Below are positions 1 to 5,658 of a stretch of DNA of 10,632 nt, in pieces. The notes under the pieces were generated by a model. It saw nothing but the letters and a program-made list of their open reading frames with translations. It searched no databases and was not told the origin of the DNA. Within the stretch, counting starts at the first letter, position 1; the number at the start of each line of letters is the position of its first letter. The stretch lies in NCBI GenBank assembly GCA_045585875.1, contig JAZMZH010000180.1:1-10632 (forward strand), read 5' to 3'. The position numbers and the translations under genes were made by a program. The DNA is from JAVBQJ01 sp045585875. GTDB lineage: Bacteria; Verrucomicrobiota; Lentisphaeria; Victivallales; Victivallaceae.

Positions 1-783
1 CGGGGTTTCCGTGGCGTCGATGGTCAGTTTCTCGCAGAAGACCGGCGCCCGGGAGATGCCGGCGGCGTTTTTCGCGGTCACCCGGCGCTGAACGTTGTGA
101 AAGGTCCAGCCCTCGGCGGGAGAGTAGGTGACTTTTTGCGCATGCCACTCCTCGGTCACCTTCATCCTGCCGTTGGCGTCCTGCTCCCGGAGTTTCAGGT
201 AGACGGAGTTGAATTCCCGGGCGTTGTCGATGATTTCAAAAAGCCACAGGCGCTTCATGTCCGGGCTGGTGTAGATCAGAAAACGCTGATTGCGGTGCAC
301 CGCGTCGGAGCCTTTGGTCAGCTCCATCTTCAGCGTCAGCGAGCGCCTCTCCGCGTAAGGCACGAAAGTTTCGTTGAGGTAATAGTTGATCGCCGTCACC
401 GCCAGGCCCGCCGCCAGAATGGAGCCGCCGCACCGGAAAAGGGAGATGCCGGCGGCGCGCATGGCCGTGACCTCCTGATTTTTGCCGAATGTGGCCATGG
501 TCCACATGCAGCCCAGAAGCACCGATATGGGCAGCACGAAACGGATGTTCGCCGGCAGTCTGAGCAGAAAGTAGAAGATGATCCCCATGGTGGGGGCTTC
601 GGAGCCCTTGCCCAGAAAATCCTCGAGATCGTTGAAAACGTCTCCGGTCACGAAGAGAATCGAGGCCAGCAGCATGATGATGAAGAATTTGATGAGAAAT
701 TCCCGCAGCACGTACTTGTCGATCTGCCAGAGCGGGAACCAGCGGCGCTTGATTTCTTCACCGGGGCGGTAGTTCGCAAGCAT
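1..783 (-). CDS. LptF/LptG-family permease (YjgP/YjgQ), partial (C-terminal part missing)
   Basis: Inner-membrane permease subunit of the lipopolysaccharide transporter, which with the LptB ATPase extracts LPS from the inner membrane and passes it to the periplasmic bridge. The 261 visible residues run off the left edge. I see a basic N-terminus, a first membrane helix at about residues 29-46, a second hydrophobic stretch at about 67-98, the family-typical stretch GKNQEVTAMRAAGIS at 100-114, a third helix at about 116-136, and then a mostly hydrophilic stretch matching the start of the periplasmic beta-jellyroll domain. The start is the ATG whose complement is at 781-783; GGAG lies 9 nt upstream, and the epimerase stop is one base before it, so it is last of the visible operon genes. 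LptF and LptG cannot be told apart by eye here; its partner could lie beyond the edge. Family assignment is strong, the exact subunit is not. Confidence 0.9.
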   Translation of the reverse strand, partial: MLANYRPGEEIKRRWFPLWQIDKYVLREFLIKFFIIMLLASILFVTGDVFNDLEDFLGKGSEAPTMGIIFYFLLRLPANIRFVLPISVLLGCMWTMATFGKNQEVTAMRAAGISLFRCGGSILAAGLAVTAINYYLNETFVPYAERRSLTLKMELTKGSDAVHRNQRFLIYTSPDMKRLWLFEIIDNAREFNSVYLKLREQDANGRMKVTEEWHAQKVTYSPAEGWTFHNVQRRVTAKNAAGISRAPVFCEKLTIDATETP

Positions 784-784
784 G

Positions 785-1762
785 TTATCTGTCTCCGTGC
801 TGCCGTATCTCGTCGGCGACATCCGTGATGATCCGGTCCAGGCTGATTTCCGGAGCCCATCCGGTCAGTTTCCCGATCTTCGCGATCGACGGCTTCCGCC
901 GGTGCATGTCCTCGAACCCCGGCTTGTAGGCTTTTTCGTAGGGTATGTGGGTGATGCCCGAGGTGCTGCCGGTAAGTTTGATGATCCGCTCCGCCAGCTC
1001 GTTGATCGTCACCAGATGGGTGCTTCCGATGTTGTAGATGTTGCCGCTCGCCTCCGGTCGATCGAAGAGCGCCAGCACCGCCCGCACCGTGTCGCTGACA
1101 TGGCAGAAACACCGGGACTGGGTCCCGTCGCCGTACACCGGCAGATCCTCGCCCGCGAGAGCCGCCTTTACCAGCCGGGGGATCACCATGCCGTAACGGC
1201 CGCTCTGACGGGGGCCGACCGTGTTGAAGAAGCGCACCACCGTGCCCGGCAGATTGTATTCCCGGCAGTACGCCATCAGATAGAATTCGTCAAGCAGTTT
1301 GCTGCAGGCGTATCCCCAGCGGGAATGGGTCGAGGGACCGATCAGCAGATCGTCGGTTTCCGAAAAGGATTCATTGGCGGATTTGCCGTAGACTTCACTG
1401 GTCGAGGCGGCGATGATGCGTTTGCCGTGCGCGGCGCATCCGGTCAGAACCTTTTCCGTGGCCCGGACATTGGTAAGGATGGTGTGCACAGGCGAACTTA
1501 CCACCAGCTCCACGCCCACCGCCGCCGCCAGGTGGCAGACCGCGTCGCTCCCGGCGATCATTTCGTCGATTTCGCTCTGATCCGCATCCACCAGATCCCG
1601 GAGGACGAAGGTGAAGCGTTCGCTGTCCATAAAGGGCCGGATGTTGTCCATGGAGCCTGTGGAGAGATTGTCCACGGAAATCACCCGGTCTCCCCGCTTC
1701 AGCAGGGCCGCAGTCAGGTGGCTGCCGATGAAACCGGCGCCGCCGGTAATGAGAAATGTCAT
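785..1762 (-). CDS. NAD-dependent nucleotide-sugar epimerase/dehydratase (extended SDR family)
   Basis: A 325-residue extended short-chain dehydrogenase/reductase, the family of UDP-glucose 4-epimerase, UDP-glucuronate decarboxylase and dTDP-glucose dehydratase; it would modify a nucleotide-activated sugar in the cytoplasm. The Rossmann motif GGAGFIG is at residues 7-13, an acidic residue at strand 2 (D31) fits NAD binding, S/T residues lie at 120-122 (AASTSEVYG), and the YxxxK catalytic pair is Y151/K155. RFFNTVGPRQ at 177-186 and the YGDGTQSR stretch at 210-217 are typical of the substrate half. The open frame extends upstream through pssA sequence, but the ATG at 1762 begins right at the Rossmann strand and has AAGGAG (1771-1776) 8 nt away. 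It overlaps pssA by 4 bp and precedes the LPS permease by one base, suggesting a lipopolysaccharide or glycan sugar. The substrate cannot be read from the sequence. Confidence 0.9.
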   Translation of the reverse strand: MTFLITGGAGFIGSHLTAALLKRGDRVISVDNLSTGSMDNIRPFMDSERFTFVLRDLVDADQSEIDEMIAGSDAVCHLAAAVGVELVVSSPVHTILTNVRATEKVLTGCAAHGKRIIAASTSEVYGKSANESFSETDDLLIGPSTHSRWGYACSKLLDEFYLMAYCREYNLPGTVVRFFNTVGPRQSGRYGMVIPRLVKAALAGEDLPVYGDGTQSRCFCHVSDTVRAVLALFDRPEASGNIYNIGSTHLVTINELAERIIKLTGSTSGITHIPYEKAYKPGFEDMHRRKPSIAKIGKLTGWAPEISLDRIITDVADEIRQHGDR

Positions 1763-2565
1763 GCCGCACGCTCCTTTCCGGCGCGGGATAGTTTTCGGAT
1801 CATCCAGATCAGCGGAGACCCGAAAATGTAGCAGTTGAGCAGGATCACCAGTCCCGGCAGCTGGGTGAGCACCAGCACCGCCGCCGTCAGCGCGGTCCAG
1901 ATGCGGCGGCGGGGATTTTGCTTCAGACTGACCAGATACCTGCCGACGTGAAAATAGGGCACCGGCGAAACCATCAGCAGCCCCAGCACCGCCGCATAGG
2001 CCGGCAGCCAGATCACCAGCGGCTCCAGGCGGTCGGAGAATCTCCCCCACACCAGCACCACCGAGCAGATGCCCGCCGCCGCTCCCGGCGAGGGCAGACC
2101 GGTGAAGAGTTCGTCGGATTTTTTCTCCAGCAGCGCGTGAACGTTGTAGGTGGCCAGCCGCAGAGCCGCCCCTCCCACATAGACTGCGCAGAGCGTGTAG
2201 GTGACAAAATTATACCACAGGGAGATCTTCTGCATATCCACCATCAGCCAGTGGGTCATGATCGCCGCGATCACCGCCGGAGCCAGTCCGAAAGTCACCA
2301 TGTCGGAGAGGGAATCCATCTGGATGCCGTGAAGACTGGTGGCGTTCAGCAGTCTGGCCGAAAAACCGTCGAGAGCGTCGAAGATCATGGCGAAGAGGAT
2401 GATCCATGCGCAGATGGCGAACACGTCAAGCGCCTGCCGTTCGGTGCCCCGCAGGCTCAGTTCGTACACGGTCAGCGAATACAGGATGGCCGCGAAACCG
2501 CACAGGGAGTTGCACAGGGTCAGCGTGTTGGGCACGCACAGGAGAATTTTGCGGGAGATCTTCAT
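1759..2565 (-). CDS. pssA: CDP-diacylglycerol-serine O-phosphatidyltransferase (phosphatidylserine synthase)
   Basis: Integral membrane enzyme that joins CDP-diacylglycerol and L-serine to give phosphatidylserine and CMP, the first committed step to phosphatidylethanolamine. The 268-residue protein carries the complete CDP-alcohol phosphatidyltransferase signature D-x2-D-G-x2-A-R-x8-G-x3-D-x3-D, with D63, D66, G67, A70, R71, G80, D84 and D88 all present, followed by a run of hydrophobic helices to the C-terminus. The serine-specific assignment rests on the N-terminal PNTLTLCNSLCG stretch (12-23) typical of the PssA type and on the neighbouring decarboxylase that uses its product. The ATG at 2565 overlaps the psd stop by 4 bp (ATGA), and its own stop overlaps the epimerase start in the same way, implying translational coupling. 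Confidence 0.95.
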   Translation of the reverse strand: MKISRKILLCVPNTLTLCNSLCGFAAILYSLTVYELSLRGTERQALDVFAICAWIILFAMIFDALDGFSARLLNATSLHGIQMDSLSDMVTFGLAPAVIAAIMTHWLMVDMQKISLWYNFVTYTLCAVYVGGAALRLATYNVHALLEKKSDELFTGLPSPGAAAGICSVVLVWGRFSDRLEPLVIWLPAYAAVLGLLMVSPVPYFHVGRYLVSLKQNPRRRIWTALTAAVLVLTQLPGLVILLNCYIFGSPLIWMIRKLSRAGKERAA

Positions 2566-3254
2566 CGCCCGGCCCCTTCCGGCGCCGGGCGGGCCAGGAT
2601 CGTCAGCCCGGCCCGGACCTTGTCGCCGATCTTCACCGCAGGCGCGAATCCGGTTTCCGGCAGGTAGAGTTCCGTACGCGAACCGAACTTTATCATGCCG
2701 TAAACCGCTCCCCGGGGAATTTCGTCTCCGGCCTCGGGCGGACAGACGATGCGGCGGGCGATGGCCCCGGAGATCTGCCGCACCGCCATGGGAAATTCAC
2801 GGCCCGGCAGAAAAGCGGTGCCGCCCAGGGTCATGGCTTCATTTTCCCTGGCGCACTCCGGGTTGCGGGCGTCGAGATAATGTCCGGGACGATAGCGCCG
2901 GGAGGTGATCGCCCAGCGGGCCGGGGCCCGGTTCAGGTGGACGTTCAGCACGGAGAGAAAGATGCCGATGCGCAGCGCGCGGCCCTCGAAGGGCGTCTCG
3001 GGAAAATCCACGATGCCGATGTCCCGCACCGTGCCGTCGGCCGGACTCAGCAGCACATCCTGCTCCTCCGGAAGTTTCCGGGAGGGATTGCGGAAAAATC
3101 CCACTGCGGCGACCCACAGCAGGGCCGTCAGAATGTCGCCGATCAGAAACCAGCGCGACAGCAGAATCCCGGCGCAGGTGAAAACCGCCAGAAGGATCAA
3201 AGCGGCCGCGGAAGCGGTCAGCCACTCCCGCAGACCGTAACGTGTCAGCGTCAT
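2562..3254 (-). CDS. psd: Phosphatidylserine decarboxylase, short (archaeal-type) form
   Basis: Pyruvoyl-dependent membrane enzyme that decarboxylates phosphatidylserine to phosphatidylethanolamine, the step after PssA. At 230 residues it fits the short Psd subfamily. Visible features are two N-terminal hydrophobic stretches (about 13-33 and 38-53), FFRNPSRK at 53-60, SPADG at 70-74, the conserved histidine in SVLNVHLNRAP (H106), and the self-cleavage site FGSR at 190-193. There the Gly191-Ser192 bond would be cut, leaving Ser192 as the pyruvoyl group of a small alpha subunit of about 39 residues. The ATG at 3254 is preceded by a strong GGAGG (3260-3264 on the complement) with 5-nt spacing. 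It is the first gene of the leftward operon, directly behind a good promoter. Confidence 0.95.
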   Translation of the reverse strand: MTLTRYGLREWLTASAAALILLAVFTCAGILLSRWFLIGDILTALLWVAAVGFFRNPSRKLPEEQDVLLSPADGTVRDIGIVDFPETPFEGRALRIGIFLSVLNVHLNRAPARWAITSRRYRPGHYLDARNPECARENEAMTLGGTAFLPGREFPMAVRQISGAIARRIVCPPEAGDEIPRGAVYGMIKFGSRTELYLPETGFAPAVKIGDKVRAGLTILARPAPEGAGR

Positions 3255-3285
3255 GAAAACCTCCGAAAAAAATGATCTTCCTGAT

Positions 3286-3314
3286 AATATAACCCGAAAA
3301 ATCTCTTTTTACAA
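3286..3314 (-). promoter_or_regulatory. Leftward promoter for the psd-pssA-epimerase-permease operon
   Basis: On the minus strand a -35 box TTGTAA (3309-3314) is followed by a 17-bp spacer and a -10 box TATATT (3286-3291), matching the sigma-70 consensus at 4 of 6 and 5 of 6 positions. Transcription would start around 3279, about 25 nt before the psd ATG and upstream of its GGAGG. The surrounding 90 bp is far more AT-rich than the genes. Prediction by eye only. Confidence 0.6.
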
Positions 3315-3317
3315 TTC

Positions 3318-3345
3318 TTGACTTATAAAAAACAGCGTTTAAATT
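3318..3345 (+). promoter_or_regulatory. Rightward promoter for the bat fusion genes
   Basis: A good -35 box TTGACT (3318-3323, 5 of 6) is followed after 16 bp by a weaker -10 candidate TAAATT (3340-3345, 4 of 6). Transcription would start near 3352, leaving about 27 nt before the ATG at 3379. That placement argues against the earlier in-frame ATG at 3346, which would lie at or upstream of the transcript start. The -35 box lies only 3 bp from the -35 box of the leftward promoter, so the two RNA polymerases would compete. The weak -10 box makes this less certain than the leftward promoter. Confidence 0.45.
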
Positions 3346-3368
3346 ATGAAAGGACAGAGGGAAAATGT

Positions 3369-3373
3369 GGAGG
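3369..3373 (+). promoter_or_regulatory. Ribosome binding site deciding the batBC start
   Basis: GGAGG with a 5-nt spacer to the ATG at 3379. The in-frame ATG at 3346 has no Shine-Dalgarno sequence, and the 11 residues it would add are charged and precede the membrane helix, so 3379 is preferred. Confidence 0.75.
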
Positions 3374-3378
3374 AACAA

Positions 3379-5631
3379 ATGAATTTTTCAAACCCCGAAG
3401 TTTTAGCCGCGGGAATTTTTTTCCTGGCGGCGGCCGTCGTCCTGTGGCTCCGCTCGGGAAAAGTCCGGCGGAGCGTCCTGCTGCTGTGGTTCGGCTCTCC
3501 CGGCGAAGCGGAGCGGCATGTGCGTCTTTCGCGGAGTGCGCGGCTCTGGAAACGGTTTTTCGTGCTTTCCGGGGCTCTGTGCCTCTTTGCCGCCGCCGCC
3601 GGACCCTGGTGGGGACGTACGGTGATTTCGGCGGGAACGTCCGGACGGGACGTGGCCATACTCTTCGATGTTTCCAAGAGCATGCTGGCCGAGGATACCG
3701 CCCCCTCCCGGCTGGCGCACGCCAAGTGGCTGGTCCGGGCGGTGGCCGAGGCCCATCCCGGAGACCGTTTCGCATTGATTCCTTTCGCGGGGCAGGCCGT
3801 GATTTCCTGTCCGCTCACCGGCGACCGGGGCGCGCTTAAACTTTACCTTGACGACCTCGACACCGACACCATCCCCTACGGCGGCACCGACATCGGCGCG
3901 GCTCTGGAGTGCGCGGCCAAAGCCTTTGACGGGGCCGCCGGGGATGAAAAGGCAATCCTGCTGATCACCGACGGCGAGGAGCTGTCCGGGTCGGCCCGGG
4001 AGGCCGCCGCGAAACTCGCGCAAGAAAACGTGAAAATTATCGTCGTCGGCGTCGGCGGCGACGTGAATTCCGCTCCGATACCGGAGAAAAACGCCGCCGG
4101 GGAGATCACGTTTAAGAGGGACCGCTCCGGAAATCTCGTCACCACCCGGCTGAACAGCGGACTGATGCGCGACCTGGCCGCGGAGACCGGAGGCGTCTAC
4201 ATCCATTCCGACAGCGCCGACGACAATCTGGACGAGGTGAACCGGGCCATACGGCGGCTCAAAAGTTCGGAACGGGAGGAACAGGCGAGTTCCGTCCCCA
4301 TCGAGCGCTTCATGCCGTTCCTCATCGCCGGGATCTTTCTGCTGGCCGCCGGGGTCCTCCTGTCCGAGCGTCCGGCCGCGGCGGCGCTGCTGGCGGCGTT
4401 TTGCTGCTGCGGCGTGTTAAGTGCGGAGGAGGCGGAGGCGCCGCCCCGGGACGCGGCCGGGATGTTCAACGCCGCGAGGGAGATGCAGGCCGGAGATCCG
4501 GAGCGGGCGGCGGCAATGTATGCCGAGACGATCGCCATGCCGGATGCGGACGGCCGGATCGCCGCAGGGGCCATGCTGAATATCGGCACGATCCGCCACC
4601 TCGAAGCGAGGGAGATCGAAAACGAGGCCGCCGAAGCCGTTTCCGGGGATGTTCACGGCGGGATCGGGAAACTCCGGGAAGCGTTGAAGGGCCTTGACCG
4701 GGCGGAGGAGGCTTATGCCGGAGCCATGCGCGAAGCGCCTCTCTCGGAGGGCCGGGCGGATGTGGCCGCGCTGATCGACGACCGCCGCCGTATTTCCGAG
4801 CGGATCCGGGAGCTTGAAGAGCTGGAAAAACAGCTTGAGGAGGCCAGGCAGGCTGCTCAGCAGGCTGAAAATGAGAACCGGCAGTCCGGCGAAGATCAGC
4901 AATCCGGTGAAGATCAGCAGTCCGGCGAGGGTCAGCAGTCGGGTGAAAATCAGCAATCCGGTGAAGATCAGCAATCCGGTGAAAATCAGCAGTCGGGTGA
5001 AAATCAGCAGTCCGGTGAAGATCAGCAGTCTGGCGAGGGGCAGCAGTCGGATGCAAATCAGCAGTCCGGTGTGGGGCAGCAGTCGGGTGAAAATCAGCAA
5101 TCCGGTGAAGATCAGCAGTCCGGCGGCGGACAGAGCGGAAATGCGCCGGATGACCGCGCCGGAGCCGGGGCCGCGGCGCGGGAAGCTGCAGCGAAGGCGG
5201 AAGCGCTGGCGGAGCAGGCCGCCGAATCCGGAGCGGAAGAGCTCGGGGAACGGGCTTCCAAAGCCGCCGGGGAGCTTCGGGAAGCGGCGGAGAAGATCGG
5301 ACGCGGCGAGCAGGAAGCCGCCGGGGAGCATATCCGCCGGGCGCTGGAGGCGCTGGGCAGTGAGGATACCGGCGGCGATGCCGGAAACGGTTCGGAGGCC
5401 GACGGTTCCGCGGGCGGCGACGCCGCTTCCGGGGACCGCGAGGGCGATGCGGGCCGGGAAGAGGGCGCCTCCGGCGGGGAACCCGGCGCGGCCGAAATGC
5501 CGGAAGGGGAGCTCGACGCCGAACAGGCCGACGCCGTGTTGGAACAGATGTCCAGGGCCGAGCGGGATTACCGGGAGCAGCTGAAACGGCATCGCGCCGG
5601 CAGCGTCGGACGCCCGGAGCGGGATTGGTAG
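3379..5631 (+). CDS. batB: BatB-BatC fusion: membrane VWA protein joined to TPR and repeat-rich region
   Basis: Envelope protein of the Bat (Bacteroides aerotolerance) system, 750 residues; the molecular role of Bat proteins is not settled. Two N-terminal membrane helices (about 8-24 and 58-75) flank a strongly basic, presumably cytoplasmic loop. A VWA domain (about 90-300) has a complete metal-binding MIDAS: DVSKS (D97, S99, S101), T170 in PYGGTDIG and D198 in ITDGEE. A third helix (about 311-329) ends the BatB-like part. A second hydrophobic segment (about 332-348) ending in LSAEE looks like a former signal peptide. A TPR-like helical region follows (about 357-450), then a charged coiled coil (about 470-500), 14 hexapeptide repeats (502-585), an Ala/Glu-rich helical stretch and a Gly/Asp/Glu-rich tail closing in PERDW, an ending typical of BatC-like proteins. 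The positive-inside rule puts the VWA, TPR and repeats in the periplasm. batDE follows 27 bp downstream. Confidence 0.88.
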   Translation: MNFSNPEVLAAGIFFLAAAVVLWLRSGKVRRSVLLLWFGSPGEAERHVRLSRSARLWKRFFVLSGALCLFAAAAGPWWGRTVISAGTSGRDVAILFDVSKSMLAEDTAPSRLAHAKWLVRAVAEAHPGDRFALIPFAGQAVISCPLTGDRGALKLYLDDLDTDTIPYGGTDIGAALECAAKAFDGAAGDEKAILLITDGEELSGSAREAAAKLAQENVKIIVVGVGGDVNSAPIPEKNAAGEITFKRDRSGNLVTTRLNSGLMRDLAAETGGVYIHSDSADDNLDEVNRAIRRLKSSEREEQASSVPIERFMPFLIAGIFLLAAGVLLSERPAAAALLAAFCCCGVLSAEEAEAPPRDAAGMFNAAREMQAGDPERAAAMYAETIAMPDADGRIAAGAMLNIGTIRHLEAREIENEAAEAVSGDVHGGIGKLREALKGLDRAEEAYAGAMREAPLSEGRADVAALIDDRRRISERIRELEELEKQLEEARQAAQQAENENRQSGEDQQSGEDQQSGEGQQSGENQQSGEDQQSGENQQSGENQQSGEDQQSGEGQQSDANQQSGVGQQSGENQQSGEDQQSGGGQSGNAPDDRAGAGAAAREAAAKAEALAEQAAESGAEELGERASKAAGELREAAEKIGRGEQEAAGEHIRRALEALGSEDTGGDAGNGSEADGSAGGDAASGDREGDAGREEGASGGEPGAAEMPEGELDAEQADAVLEQMSRAERDYREQLKRHRAGSVGRPERDW
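4882..5133 (+). repeat. 14 tandem 18-bp units encoding a QSGE(D/N/G)Q hexapeptide array
   Basis: Fourteen uninterrupted in-frame 18-bp units lie inside the batBC gene. By residue the units are mostly QSGEDQ, QSGENQ or QSGEGQ, with two degenerate units (QSDANQ at 5044-5061 and QSGVGQ at 5062-5079) and a final QSGGGQ. Units 4-5 (4936-4971) and 12-13 (5080-5115) are identical over 36 bp, pointing to internal duplication. Codons here favour A/T third positions (CAA, GGT, GAA, GAT, AAT), unlike the GC-ending codons on either side. The encoded segment would be a flexible, hydrophilic linker. Confidence 0.95.
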
Positions 5632-5646
5632 GTGATTGGGATGTTC

Positions 5647-5651
5647 AGGAG
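5647..5651 (+). promoter_or_regulatory. Ribosome binding site deciding the batDE start
   Basis: AGGAG with a 7-nt spacer to the ATG at 5659. Competing in-frame starts are GTG 5632 (GGAG 12 nt away) and ATG 5641 (only a weak AGGTG upstream). The ATG at 5659 also gives the cleanest signal peptide. Confidence 0.6.
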
Positions 5652-5658
5652 TTTCACG

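Noticed and set aside
782..1831. Plus-strand open frame of about 350 codons opposite the epimerase
   Set aside because: The minus strand holds a clear Rossmann enzyme with catalytic residues; the plus-strand product has no recognisable motif.
1763..2050. Upstream extension of the epimerase frame
   Set aside because: The extra residues are an out-of-frame reading of pssA; the ATG at 1762 has a good ribosome site and begins exactly at the Rossmann fold.
3324..3329. TATAAA as the -10 box of the rightward promoter
   Set aside because: No acceptable -35 box lies 16-18 bp upstream, whereas TTGACT at 3318 pairs with a box further downstream.
4882..5133. Repeat array considered as CRISPR
   Set aside because: Units are directly abutting 18-bp coding repeats with no unique spacers and they keep the reading frame.
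4417..5592. 391-codon open frame on the minus strand opposite batBC, with hydrophobic LLIFT repeats
   Set aside because: It is the mirror image of the Gln-Ser-Gly repeat and GC-rich coding on the other strand. It has no family resemblance, and the plus-strand gene has clear VWA motifs.
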